64,000 nt of DNA from Mucilaginibacter_A sp050954285 (GCA_050954285.1 JBPBPL010000021.1:1-64000); one strand, 5' to 3'; numbered from the stretch's first letter, positions 35,536 through 44,932 are shown. Notes: a model not told the origin generated them from the letters alone. A program made the numbers and translations.

Positions 35536-36849
35536 TTACAACTTGGCTTGTACGCCATATTTGTCGGCAAATTTTCTGTACAATTGTTTATGCAGATTAT
35601 CCAGGTTGATGTTGCGACCTTGAATAAAAGCCGTTTCTACGTTAATGGTGATCATATCCAAGGCATCACCTTTAGAAATAAACAAATTTGCATCTTTTCC
35701 AACTTCCAGACTTCCGGTAGTTTTATCGATTCCTAAAATCCTGGCATTATTTAACGTAATCATTTCCACAGCCTGCTCCTTGGTCAAGCCGTAACCAACT
35801 GCTTCGCCAGCTTCAAAAGGCAAATTGCGTTGCCGCCAGAAACCAATTCCTGTCAGGCCATATAATACGCCTGCATCCTGCAAAATTTTGGGTAATTTGT
35901 AGGGCAGATAAACATCGTCTTCATCTTTATCCGGCAGCGTTTGGGTTTCTTTCAGGATAACCGGCACGCCGTTTTCCTTCAAAACATCTGTTACCAGATA
36001 AGATTCTTTTCCGCCAACGATTACTTCTTTTATGCCATAATTTTTGGCAAAAGCAACAGCCTGAATAATTTCTTTAGCTCCATCCGCATTAACAAAAAGC
36101 TTTTTGGTACCGTTGAATAGACCTTTCATCGCCTCGAAACGCAGGTTAGTTACCCGAGGTTTTGCCGTTGCATACGCTTTGGCTTCGGTAAAATAACTGG
36201 TCAGGTTATCAATGATTTTCTGGGCGCGCTCTGCTGGAGTTTCCTGCGTAGCTGCTCCTGGAATTACGGCTTCCCTCCTTGCACGGGCTGCGCGGGCAAC
36301 CGGCCAATTCAGGTGAATGCCAATATCTGTTTTATAAGCCGCATCCTGCCAGTTCCAGGCATCTAATTGAACCACAGAGGATTGACCTGAAATAATGCCA
36401 CCTTCCGGCGTTGGTTGTGCTAATAAAACACCGTTGGAACGAACAGTTGGAATCACTTTAGAATCCGTATTGTAAGCAATCAGCGAACGAACATTTGCAT
36501 TGAGATCTCCAACTTCTTCATTATCAATCGTTGCCCGTACGGATTCAAATTCCACTAAACCCAACGAAGTGATCGGCACAATAAAACCTGGATAAAGCTG
36601 CTTTCCATTTGCCGAAATTACCTCGCTAAAAGAAGCATTAGGAGCCGTACCACTGCCGATTGCTGTAATTTTACCTTTATCAAAAGCGATGTAACCATTT
36701 TCGATAACTTGCCCGTTGCCCACATGAATGGTTGCGCCGGTAATTAAAATGGGTTTGGATTGAGGTTTTGCAGGAGAAATATTAGCCTGGCCAAAAGCAA
36801 GGATTGTTCCGAGCATTAATCCGCCAAAACTTAAAAATATTTTTTTCAT
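35536..36849 (-). CDS. Exported amidohydrolase-fold protein lacking the HxH metal motif
   Basis: A 437-aa secreted protein (signal peptide MKKIFLSFGGLMLGTILAFGQA). It has the amidohydrolase composite layout: the N-terminal sandwich ILITGATIHVGNGQVIENG and the barrel entry GKQLYPGFI, then the C-terminal return QAVEMITLNNARILGIDKTTGSLEVGKDANLFI. At the point where active enzymes read D-x-H-x-H (after YPGF) this one reads VPITSLGL, so the first metal-binding pair is absent and catalysis by the usual mechanism is doubtful. It follows its larger relative by 24 bp on the same strand, likely as one operon. Confidence 0.85.
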   Translation of the reverse strand: MKKIFLSFGGLMLGTILAFGQANISPAKPQSKPILITGATIHVGNGQVIENGYIAFDKGKITAIGSGTAPNASFSEVISANGKQLYPGFIVPITSLGLVEFESVRATIDNEEVGDLNANVRSLIAYNTDSKVIPTVRSNGVLLAQPTPEGGIISGQSSVVQLDAWNWQDAAYKTDIGIHLNWPVARAARARREAVIPGAATQETPAERAQKIIDNLTSYFTEAKAYATAKPRVTNLRFEAMKGLFNGTKKLFVNADGAKEIIQAVAFAKNYGIKEVIVGGKESYLVTDVLKENGVPVILKETQTLPDKDEDDVYLPYKLPKILQDAGVLYGLTGIGFWRQRNLPFEAGEAVGYGLTKEQAVEMITLNNARILGIDKTTGSLEVGKDANLFISKGDALDMITINVETAFIQGRNINLDNLHKQLYRKFADKYGVQAKL

Positions 36850-36873
36850 AAGGAGTTGATCTAAGGATTAATG

Positions 36874-39800
36874 TTATTTCTGATTTTGACCGATTACAGT
36901 TTCTTTTACTACAAACTGATCTTCTTCCAACGTTTCACATTCATACAAACGACGACGCTGAGAAGTCGGTCTTTGCGCATTGGCACCGCCACTTTTTGCT
37001 TCGATCATTTTTTGAATGATACGGCCTTCATCAGCTTTCATCGCTTTTTGTTTGGCCGCATCTGCATCGTAATCCCAATATGGAATGCCATCTACATAAG
37101 TTTTTTCGGCAACAGCATAAATTGATAAAGGATTAGCAGACCATAAAACCAGATCAGCATCTTTACCGGCTTTGATGCTGCCGATTTTTTGATCAACGTG
37201 CATCATTTTAGCCGGATTCAGCGTAACTAACTTCAATGCGTCTTCCTCGCTCATTTGTCCGTAAGCAACCGCTTTTCCAGCTTCCTGGTTTAAGCGGCGC
37301 GCCATTTCGGCATCATCAGAATTAAAACCTGTTAAAACGCCGACTTCGTGCATCAGCTTGCCATTGTATGGAATCGCTTCTGCAACTTCCATTTTGTAAG
37401 CCCACCAATCCGAAAAAGTAGAACCGGCAATATTGTGCGCTTTCATTTTATCAGCTACTTTATAACCTTCCAAAATGTGTGTGAAAGTGTTTATTTTGAA
37501 ACCCATGGAATCGGCCACATGCATCAGCATATTAATTTCCGATTGCACATAAGAGTGACAAGTGATGTGGCGTGTATCGTTCAAGATTTCTACTAAAGCA
37601 TCCAGTTCTAAATCACGACGAACCGTATTTCCTTTTACAGATCGCGCCGCTTTGTATTCTTTCGCACGGGTAAAAGCATCAACATAAACCTGCTCCACGC
37701 CCATTCGTGTTTGCGGGAAACGCACATTGGCCGCACCAAAAGCTGCCTGATTATTACTTTGTTTTACGTTTTCGCCCAAAGCAAATTTGATGAAGCCAGG
37801 GCTACCTTCAAACTTCATCTGATCCGGCATTACGCCCCAACGATGTTTAATCAGTTGCGTTTGGCCACCAATTGGATTGGCTGAACCGTGCAAAATATGC
37901 GATGTGGTTACGCCGCCAGCCAATTGCCGATACAATTCAATATCTTCGGAATTCAACACATCCGCAATCCGTACTTCGGAAGTTACAGCTTGGCTGCCTT
38001 CGTTAATACCACCAGTTGCAGCAATGTGCGAATGCTCATCCACAATGCCGGCAGAAATGTGCTTCCCTGTTGCATCAATTACTTTGGCACCTGCTGCTGA
38101 TAAATTTTTGCCTACTGTTTTTATCTTACCATTTTCGATTAGTACATCTGTATTTTTCAGGATACCTTCTTTTTCATTCGTCCAAACGGTTGCATTTTTA
38201 AACAAGACCGTTTCTGCTTTCGGAATTTGTGCATTTCCAAAAGCCATAAACGGATAGATAACCGGACCAACATTGGTATTGGTTTTTGGCGTTGGCCGGG
38301 ATGCCTGCATTCCGCCTGTTCCGGTAGAAACTGCTGTCCATTTAGTCGCGGTTCCATCCGGCAAAACACCTTCGCCACGCAACGTAACTGGAGACGTTGC
38401 TGCAATATATCCGCTTAAACGAATGTTGCCCGCAGGATTATTTTTCAGGTCGAAATAGATATTTACCTGATCGCCGGTACGCACAAAAGTTCCTTGCGTG
38501 CGGGAACTGTCTGCACCGTTACGACTAACAGCAACACTATAAGAACCCGGCGTGCCGCCAACATGAAGCGATACAGCCGATAAACCATCGCCGGTTAGAT
38601 TGTAAGTCCCGCTCAAATCGGCCAGGTTGATTTTAGAAACGACATACTGTCGGCCTTCCACCCAGTTTTCATAAATGACATTGTCTTTTTTGAAGATACT
38701 GGATGAGGTAATGATAAAGTTAGCCATTTTACCTTTTACCAGCGTGCCCACTTTATCGCTAATGCCCAGCATTTCAGCAGGTATTTGAGTTACTGCTTTT
38801 ATCGCCTGTTTTTCGGTGAGGCCAAAATCAACAGCGGTGCGCAGATTTGTCCAAAAATCCCGTGAGTTTTCCAAACCGTAAGAAGTAATCGCAAAACGAA
38901 TACCAGCTTTTTCCAGCGTTGCCGGATTGGTGGGTGCCAGTTCCCAATGTTTCATTTGCTCGTAAGTGATATTGCGGGCATCAAAAGGATCGGTTACATC
39001 GTACGGAGCCGGAAAATCCAACGGAATAATAAAATTTGCACCAGTTGCCTTCATTTCCTGAATACGCTGGTATTCTTTTCCGTCAGATTTATATAGATAA
39101 GTTTTACCGAATTCCTTTGCAATTTTTGCTGCGCGGATGGTACTCAACGGATCTGTTACTTCAAATATTTGCGGAAGATTTTGTTCTTTATTAAAATCAT
39201 CCAAAGAAATATTGTATTCTTCTTTCTGATTTTTGTACCAGGCGGCATCATAATAAGTTTGACGGATTAAAGCGATAACGCCCATTAACGAAGTTGGATA
39301 ATTGGTAGCCGCCGTTCCTTTGCTAAAAGAATAATGTGCCGCAACCCGATCGTTCAGCATTACTTCATTGTCGCGCTCATCGCCCAAAGAAACTGCAACC
39401 GATGTGCCGCGCGCAATGCCATCATGAATTAGCGATTGCACTGCACCAAAACCATTTTTTTTAAAATCAGCCGCTGCAAGCGCATTTACATGAAAAACCG
39501 CTTTAGCATTCATTTCCGGTTTAATGGCTTCGTTCCAGCCGTAAGCACCCGGCTTGGTAGAAACTGGCGTATTTGTTCGATTAAAACCGCCGCCGCCTGC
39601 TCCAAAAGCCTGTCTTGGCGCTTCAGGCATACCGTAAGTAGTATAAGCATCTACCAAACCCGGATAAATGAATTTTCCTTTTAAGTCGATGGTTACATAT
39701 CCTTTTGGAACTACAAGGTTTTGGCCTACGGATTCTATTAATCGGTCTTTGATCAGCAAGGTTCCGTTGGTAATGGTTTGATCTGAATTGACAACAATGG

Positions 39801-39924
39801 TTGCGTTGGTAAAAGCGTATTGCCCCGGTCGGATATCCCATGCTCCGTTTACAGGATAAGTTTCCTGTGCGCTGGAATATTTAAAAGTGAGCAGGACAAA
39901 ACAAAAAAGTAAGAGTTTTTTCAT
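36874..39924 (-). CDS. Exported double amidohydrolase, second module catalytic
   Basis: A 1016-aa secreted protein (MKKLLLFCFVLLTFKYSSAQ) with two amidohydrolase-type modules. Module 1 (about 25-430) has the sandwich and the barrel entry GKFIYPGLVDAYTTYG, which lacks HxH. A beta-sandwich linker follows (about 440-560; SGTYNLTGDGLSAVSLH). Module 2 (about 590-1000) reads HISAGIVDEHSHIAATGG with HxH intact, then HITCHSYVQ and THILEGYK for further His ligands, and GFNSDDAEM with the catalytic Asp. The substrate is unknown; homologues are often labelled imidazolonepropionase-like. Operon with the smaller relative 24 bp downstream. Confidence 0.88.
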   Translation of the reverse strand: MKKLLLFCFVLLTFKYSSAQETYPVNGAWDIRPGQYAFTNATIVVNSDQTITNGTLLIKDRLIESVGQNLVVPKGYVTIDLKGKFIYPGLVDAYTTYGMPEAPRQAFGAGGGGFNRTNTPVSTKPGAYGWNEAIKPEMNAKAVFHVNALAAADFKKNGFGAVQSLIHDGIARGTSVAVSLGDERDNEVMLNDRVAAHYSFSKGTAATNYPTSLMGVIALIRQTYYDAAWYKNQKEEYNISLDDFNKEQNLPQIFEVTDPLSTIRAAKIAKEFGKTYLYKSDGKEYQRIQEMKATGANFIIPLDFPAPYDVTDPFDARNITYEQMKHWELAPTNPATLEKAGIRFAITSYGLENSRDFWTNLRTAVDFGLTEKQAIKAVTQIPAEMLGISDKVGTLVKGKMANFIITSSSIFKKDNVIYENWVEGRQYVVSKINLADLSGTYNLTGDGLSAVSLHVGGTPGSYSVAVSRNGADSSRTQGTFVRTGDQVNIYFDLKNNPAGNIRLSGYIAATSPVTLRGEGVLPDGTATKWTAVSTGTGGMQASRPTPKTNTNVGPVIYPFMAFGNAQIPKAETVLFKNATVWTNEKEGILKNTDVLIENGKIKTVGKNLSAAGAKVIDATGKHISAGIVDEHSHIAATGGINEGSQAVTSEVRIADVLNSEDIELYRQLAGGVTTSHILHGSANPIGGQTQLIKHRWGVMPDQMKFEGSPGFIKFALGENVKQSNNQAAFGAANVRFPQTRMGVEQVYVDAFTRAKEYKAARSVKGNTVRRDLELDALVEILNDTRHITCHSYVQSEINMLMHVADSMGFKINTFTHILEGYKVADKMKAHNIAGSTFSDWWAYKMEVAEAIPYNGKLMHEVGVLTGFNSDDAEMARRLNQEAGKAVAYGQMSEEDALKLVTLNPAKMMHVDQKIGSIKAGKDADLVLWSANPLSIYAVAEKTYVDGIPYWDYDADAAKQKAMKADEGRIIQKMIEAKSGGANAQRPTSQRRRLYECETLEEDQFVVKETVIGQNQK

Positions 39925-40071
39925 TCTGTAAAAAGTTTTTGTTTAAATATATTGATTAAGGCTTACAGAAATAAATTTCGGCTTTAATTAATGTTATTGT
40001 TACAAAATCAACCCGATTCGACCAGTTTCAAATTAGCCCGTATATTCGCAGAAATCATTAATACTTCTTTT

Positions 40072-40512
40072 ATGTACTCTTTTTTCAAATATTTACATTC
40101 CGGCTTGCGTTATATTGTACTGATTTTGGTACTTGCAGCAATTATCCAATCACTTTTAGGCTGGTTGGGTAAAAAAAACTATACTGAAGGCAACCGAAAA
40201 TTGAATCTTTTTGCATTAATTTCTGTCCACACGCAGTTGATTATCGGGTTGATCTTATACTTTATCAGTCCACTGGTAAATTTCTCCGGAGCGACCATGA
40301 AAGATCCAACTGCACGCTACTGGACGGTAGAACATATCACGATGATGATCATTGCAATTGCACTAATTACAGTAGGCTATTCACGTTCTAAACGAATTTT
40401 ATTACCCGTAAAAAAGCATAGTAACATCTTCATTTTCTATTTTTTAGCTTTATTAATTGTAGTTGTTACGCTTGTTTTGAGTCATCGTGGTGTGCTTGGC
40501 ATGTCAGTCTGA
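40072..40512 (+). CDS. Small four-helix membrane protein, cytochrome b-like
   Basis: A 146-aa integral membrane protein with four hydrophobic helices (about 12-32, 50-70, 85-105 and 118-138). I start at the ATG at 40072 (MYSFFKYLHSGLRYIVLILV); an upstream in-frame ATG at 39991 would add 27 hydrophilic residues lacking support. Conserved-looking His residues (LHSGLRY, SVHTQLIIG, EHITMM and SHRGVL) sit at helix ends, which fits a heme-binding four-helix type that I recall being annotated cytochrome b in Bacteroidota, but this is weak. The start codon is part of a motif copy (CTTCTTTTATG, 40064-40074). Divergent from the amidohydrolase operon. Confidence 0.72.
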   Translation: MYSFFKYLHSGLRYIVLILVLAAIIQSLLGWLGKKNYTEGNRKLNLFALISVHTQLIIGLILYFISPLVNFSGATMKDPTARYWTVEHITMMIIAIALITVGYSRSKRILLPVKKHSNIFIFYFLALLIVVVTLVLSHRGVLGMSV

Positions 40513-40570
40513 AAAATATTTTTTTAGAAAAAATTTGCGGTGTCATTTTTCTTTATAATTTTGTTCAATA

Positions 40571-40639
40571 ATGATTGATCAAAAACATATTAACAGCTGG
40601 CAGAGCCTTCCTAAAAGGAAAGCCGGATGGTGTTTTTGA
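40571..40639 (+). CDS. trpL: Candidate trp leader peptide, 22 aa, two Trp codons
   Basis: A short reading frame starting MIDQKHINSW and ending KAGWCF-stop, with Trp at residues 10 and 20. It lies 76 bp upstream of the trpE start and 35 bp upstream of an intrinsic terminator (40674-40705). Two Trp in 22 residues directly ahead of trpE fit the leader peptide of a transcription attenuator, where ribosome stalling at Trp codons relieves termination. I could not identify a clear antiterminator stem by eye. Confidence 0.6.
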   Translation: MIDQKHINSWQSLPKRKAGWCF

Positions 40640-40673
40640 TTTTTCCCACCTAATCAATTATAAACCTGATATG

Positions 40674-40705
40674 AACCCGGCCGTTAACACGTGTCGGGTT
40701 TTTTT
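40674..40705 (+). terminator. Trp attenuator terminator
   Basis: AACCCG (40674-40679) pairs with CGGGTT (40695-40700), loop of 15 bases, followed by a run of seven T and then AATATC. It stands between the leader peptide and trpE, where a constitutive terminator would silence the operon, so regulated read-through is implied. Confidence 0.75.
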
Positions 40706-40714
40706 AATATCAAT

Positions 40715-42118
40715 ATGAAATACAAATTAACCTCTACTTACAAAAAACTTTTAGCCGATACAGCTACGCCAGTGAGTATCTATCTAAAACTGCGCGATGT
40801 TTTTCCGAACAGTTTATTACTGGAAAGCTCAGATTACCACAGCCGCGAAAACAGCAGAAGTTATATTTGCTGCGAACCGATTGCCGGAATGGTGCTTCAA
40901 AACGGAACCATGACGAACCGCTATCCCGATGGCACACAACAGGAATTTGCGCCCGGAACATTTGATGCCGTAACGCATATCGAAAGTTTTCTGGAAAAAT
41001 TTGAGACGACCGATGCACCACTGAAAATCGCTTCAAATGGTTTGTTTGGCTATTTTTCGCATGAGATGGTAGAACATTTTGAAACTATCAAACTTAAAAC
41101 CGAAGAAGATTACCGCGGCATCCCGACCCTGCAATACTTCGTTTACCGGTATATTATTGCGGTTGATCACTTTAAAAACGAACTGCATATTTTTGAAAAC
41201 CGACTGGAAAATGATCCGCAACCTGCTGGCTTGGAGCGCATTCAGTTTCTCATTCAAAACAAAAACTTTCCCGAATATCATTTTAATTTAAACGGAGCTG
41301 AAAGTTCAAATCTGAAAGATGAAGATTTTATCAGTATTGTAGAAAAAATGAAGCAGCACATTTTGCGCGGCGATGTTTTCCAGATTGTGCCTTCCAGAAA
41401 TTTCAGTCAGCCTTTTCAAGGCGATGAATTTAATGTTTACCGCGCACTCCGCTCCATCAATCCGTCTCCATATTTGTTTTATTTTGATTATGGCAACTTC
41501 AAAATATTCGGCTCTTCTCCTGAAGCACAGATTACTATCAAAAACAGAGTTGCTACAATATATCCAATTGCCGGAACTTTTAAACGAACTGGTGATGATG
41601 AAAAAGACGCGCTATTGGCCCGTGCTTTGGAAAACGACCCGAAAGAATCCGCAGAACATGTGATGCTGGTAGATTTGGCGCGAAATGACCTGAGCCGACA
41701 TTGCACCAATGTGGAAGTGAAAGCTTTTAAGGAAGTACAATATTATTCGCATTTAATCCATTTGGTTTCACGCGTTTCGGGCAAAATAAAGCCTGGTGTG
41801 CCAACTTTTAAAGTTGTAGCCGATACTTATCCTGCCGGAACTTTAAGCGGCGCACCAAAATTTCGGGCTATGGAACTGATTGATGCTTATGAAAAAGGTA
41901 AAAGAAGTTTTTACAGCGGCGCCATCGGGTTTCTGGGTTTTAACGGAGATTTTAACCACGCCATCATTATCCGTTCTTTTTTAAGCAAAGCAAATGTGCT
42001 ACATTACCAGGCCGGAGCCGGAATTGTGGCCGATTCTGTGCCGATAAGTGAACTGAACGAAGTCAATAATAAAGTTGCAGCTTTGCGCAAAGCGCTCGAA
42101 ATTGCAGCCGAAATTTAA
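40715..42118 (+). CDS. trpE: Anthranilate synthase component I
   Basis: TrpE makes anthranilate from chorismate using ammonia supplied by TrpG. The start at the ATG at 40715 is preferred to a GTG at 40691 that lies within the attenuator. The chorismate-binding domain shows INPSPYLFYFDYGNFKIFGSSPE (about 247-268), PIAGTFKRTGDDEKDA, MLVDLARNDLSRH and the final AGAGIVADSVP (about 435-445). The N-terminal half contains LLESSDYHSRENSRS, the region that binds inhibitory Trp. Length 467 aa. First gene of trpE-trpG-trpC. Confidence 0.96.
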   Translation: MKYKLTSTYKKLLADTATPVSIYLKLRDVFPNSLLLESSDYHSRENSRSYICCEPIAGMVLQNGTMTNRYPDGTQQEFAPGTFDAVTHIESFLEKFETTDAPLKIASNGLFGYFSHEMVEHFETIKLKTEEDYRGIPTLQYFVYRYIIAVDHFKNELHIFENRLENDPQPAGLERIQFLIQNKNFPEYHFNLNGAESSNLKDEDFISIVEKMKQHILRGDVFQIVPSRNFSQPFQGDEFNVYRALRSINPSPYLFYFDYGNFKIFGSSPEAQITIKNRVATIYPIAGTFKRTGDDEKDALLARALENDPKESAEHVMLVDLARNDLSRHCTNVEVKAFKEVQYYSHLIHLVSRVSGKIKPGVPTFKVVADTYPAGTLSGAPKFRAMELIDAYEKGKRSFYSGAIGFLGFNGDFNHAIIIRSFLSKANVLHYQAGAGIVADSVPISELNEVNNKVAALRKALEIAAEI

Positions 42119-42136
42119 CCCGATAAAAGAAGCATC

Positions 42137-42766
42137 ATGAGCAATCCGAAAATTTTAATTATCGACAATTACGATTCTTTCACTTACAATCTGGTTCATT
42201 TAGTAAATGAATTAGGCCTTGAATGTGAAGTTTGGCGCAACGACCAATTCCAGCTGGAAGACGTAGCCGCTTTTGATAAAATTATTTTATCGCCGGGACC
42301 AGGAATTCCGTCAGAAGCAGGGTTATTGCTGAAAGTGATTGAAACGTACGCACCAAGCAAAAGCATTTTTGGTGTATGTTTAGGTCAGCAAGCCATTGCG
42401 GAAGTTTTTGGCGGAGAACTGTACAACTTGAGCCGGCCAATGCATGGTTTGGCCACGCCGATAAAAGTAACCGATCAGGAAGAAAAGCTGTTTGCGGGCT
42501 TGCCGGAAACGTTTAAAGTTGGCCGTTATCATTCCTGGGCTGTCTCAGAAAAAGGTTTGCCTGATGAAATTCAAATCACGGCAATTGATGAGCAAGACAA
42601 TTCAATTATGGCATTGCGGCATAAAACTTATGATGTCCGCGGCGTGCAGTTTCACCCGGAATCTGTGCTGACAGAACATGGGAAAGCGATGATGCATAAT
42701 TGGCTGACAGATGCGGAAACGGAAGTTAACCCGGAATCAGTAGCCAATCATTTTATAAAACTTTAA
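42137..42766 (+). CDS. trpG: Anthranilate synthase component II (glutamine amidotransferase)
   Basis: A class I amidotransferase releasing ammonia from Gln for TrpE. Motifs: ILIIDNYDSFTYNLVHLV (about 5-22), KIILSPGPGIPSEA (about 51-64), the nucleophile GVCLGQQAIAEVFGG (Cys about 81) and the catalytic His-Glu in GVQFHPESVLTEHG (about 175-188). Length 209 aa. The 18-bp gap after trpE contains a motif copy (GATAAAAGAAGCATCATG, the last three bases being the trpG start codon). Confidence 0.96.
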   Translation: MSNPKILIIDNYDSFTYNLVHLVNELGLECEVWRNDQFQLEDVAAFDKIILSPGPGIPSEAGLLLKVIETYAPSKSIFGVCLGQQAIAEVFGGELYNLSRPMHGLATPIKVTDQEEKLFAGLPETFKVGRYHSWAVSEKGLPDEIQITAIDEQDNSIMALRHKTYDVRGVQFHPESVLTEHGKAMMHNWLTDAETEVNPESVANHFIKL

Positions 42767-42791
42767 GCAGTTTTACGTGTAAATATCTGTC

Positions 42792-43577
42792 ATGATAACC
42801 ATTTTAGATCGAATTGTTGCCCGCAAAAGAACAGAAGTCCAGGCTGCAAAAAATAAAACTTCGTACACCAAATTAGAAGAATCAGAATTTTTTAACCGTA
42901 CACCTTATTCTTTTCGGGAGTTTTTGCTTGATCCTTCGCGTAGCGGAATTATTGCAGAATTTAAGCGGAAATCTCCCTCAAAAGGCATTATTAATGATCA
43001 GGCAAAAGTTAAACAAGTAACGCAGGCTTATGCGGCGGCTGGTGCTTCGGCTTTGTCGGTTTTAACTGATCGTGCTTTTTTTATGGGTAAAAAATCGGAT
43101 TTGGTACAGGCGCGGAAAGCCAATCAGATTCCGGTTTTGCGTAAAGATTTCATGATCGATGAATACCAGATTATTGAAGCAAAAGCGTTGGGTGCAGACA
43201 TTATTTTGCTAATTGCGGCAATTTTATCTCCGCAGGAAATCAAAAAAATGGCAGCTTTGGCCAAAAGTTTGGGGTTGAATGTTTTGCTGGAAGTGCATAA
43301 TCTGGAAGAACTGGAACGCAGTTTAGACCCGCAACTTGATGTTATCGGCATAAACAACCGCAATCTGGCTGATTTCACCGTTTCGGTGGATACTTCTTTT
43401 ACCCTGATAAAATCTATTCCGCCCGAGTTTTTAAAGATTTCAGAAAGTGCAATTTCTAATCCGGAAACTATTCGACAGCTAAAAGAAGCTGGTTTTAACG
43501 GTTTTTTAATTGGAGAAACATTTATGAAAGAAGCTGATCCGGGAATGGCGATGAAGGATTTTGTGGGGAAGATTTAG
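42792..43577 (+). CDS. trpC: Indole-3-glycerol phosphate synthase
   Basis: A TIM-barrel enzyme closing the indole ring of carboxyphenylamino-deoxyribulose phosphate. Signatures: IIAEFKRKSPSKG (about 53-65, catalytic Glu and Lys), LRKDFMIDEYQI (about 116-127), GINNRNLADF (about 181-190) and the phosphate-binding ISESAISNPETI and GFLIGETFMK. Length 261 aa. It is last in the cluster; trpD, trpF, trpB and trpA are not here, so the pathway is split across at least two loci. Motif copies at 43393 (DTSFT) and 43480 (LKEA). Confidence 0.95.
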   Translation: MITILDRIVARKRTEVQAAKNKTSYTKLEESEFFNRTPYSFREFLLDPSRSGIIAEFKRKSPSKGIINDQAKVKQVTQAYAAAGASALSVLTDRAFFMGKKSDLVQARKANQIPVLRKDFMIDEYQIIEAKALGADIILLIAAILSPQEIKKMAALAKSLGLNVLLEVHNLEELERSLDPQLDVIGINNRNLADFTVSVDTSFTLIKSIPPEFLKISESAISNPETIRQLKEAGFNGFLIGETFMKEADPGMAMKDFVGKI

Positions 43578-43699
43578 CAGAAAATAGAACCCCGTTTCCA
43601 GATTTATTTTTCGTGTAAATTCCGTATCTTTAAGCATAACTCTAATTTAAAAAACATTTATACTCCAATTTTCATCTTATAAAAGGAGTATTGATCAAT

Positions 43700-44884
43700 A
43701 TGAAACAAAAATATTATGATACTGCTATCAAGCAGGAAAAAGCGGTTTTAGTTGGCATTATTACGCCAGGCGAAACTGAAGAACAAGAACGTGAATATCT
43801 GGAAGAACTGGAATTTTTAGTGGATACGGCGGGCGGTGTAACCGTAAAAACTTTCACTCAAAAAATGCAGCGGCCAGAACGTGCCACGTTTGTTGGAACC
43901 GGCAAACTGGAAGAAATAAAAGCTTACGTTGTTTCTGAAGAAATTGATTTGGTGGTTTTTGATGATGAACTTTCGGCGTCGCAAATACGAAATATTGAGA
44001 ACGAATTGCAGGTGAAAATCCTCGACAGAAGCAATTTGATCCTGGATATTTTTGCTGGCCGTGCGCAAACTGCACAGGCTAAGGCACAGGTAGAACTGGC
44101 GCAGTTGCAATATCTGCTGCCCAGATTAACGCGTTTGTGGACGCACTTGGAACGACAAAAAGGTGGTATCGGGATGCGCGGACCAGGTGAAAGCCAGATT
44201 GAAACAGACAGGCGTTTGATCCTGAATAAAATCTCGCTGTTGAAAGAGAAATTGAAACACATCGATCAGCAAAACGAAACGCAGCGCAAAAACCGTGTAG
44301 CATTGGTTCGCGTGGCTTTGGTTGGCTATACGAATGTGGGGAAATCTACGATCATGAACATGATTTCCAAATCAGAGGTTTTTGCAGAAAACAAACTGTT
44401 TGCCACGCTGGATACAACGGTGCGCAAAGTGGTAATCGAAAACTTGCCGTTTCTACTTTCAGATACGGTTGGGTTCATCCGTAAACTTCCTCACCATTTG
44501 ATCGAATGTTTCAAATCGACGTTGGATGAAGTGCGGGAAGCTGATATTTTGATTCATGTGGTAGATATTTCTCACCCAAATTTTGAAGATCAGATTGCTA
44601 CGGTTACAGAAACGCTGAAAGATTTGGGCGCAATTGATAAGCAAATCATTACTGTTTTTAACAAGATTGATGCTTATCACCCGGAAAGCAGCAACCCGGA
44701 AGAACCGGAAACGGTACCAACGCTGGAAGAATTTGAGCAAAGCTGGATGGCAAAAAATAATAGTCCGGCAATATTCATTTCCGCCTTGAACAAAGAAAAC
44801 CTGGAAGATTTTAGAAAAATGCTGTACGAACATATAAAAGCGATTCATACCGAACGTTATCCTTACGACCAGCTGTTGTACTGA
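43700..44884 (+). CDS. hflX: Ribosome-splitting GTPase HflX
   Basis: HflX binds stalled 70S ribosomes and splits them, notably under stress. The N-terminal HflX domain (KAVLVGIITPGE, GTGKLEEIKAYV) leads through a coiled-coil linker with IGMRGPGESQIETDRR to the G domain: G1 GYTNVGKSTIMN (about 203-214), G3 DTVGFIRKLPHHLIECFKSTL and G4 NKID. The start is the ATG at 43700; in-frame upstream codons have no other ATG. An AGGAG at 43684-43688, 11 bases upstream, is an unusual Shine-Dalgarno-like site in this organism. About 394 aa. Confidence 0.95.
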   Translation: MKQKYYDTAIKQEKAVLVGIITPGETEEQEREYLEELEFLVDTAGGVTVKTFTQKMQRPERATFVGTGKLEEIKAYVVSEEIDLVVFDDELSASQIRNIENELQVKILDRSNLILDIFAGRAQTAQAKAQVELAQLQYLLPRLTRLWTHLERQKGGIGMRGPGESQIETDRRLILNKISLLKEKLKHIDQQNETQRKNRVALVRVALVGYTNVGKSTIMNMISKSEVFAENKLFATLDTTVRKVVIENLPFLLSDTVGFIRKLPHHLIECFKSTLDEVREADILIHVVDISHPNFEDQIATVTETLKDLGAIDKQIITVFNKIDAYHPESSNPEEPETVPTLEEFEQSWMAKNNSPAIFISALNKENLEDFRKMLYEHIKAIHTERYPYDQLLY

Positions 44885-44932
44885 TACTGTTTTTATCAAC
44901 CTAAAATCATGATCAATAATTTAAATACCATT

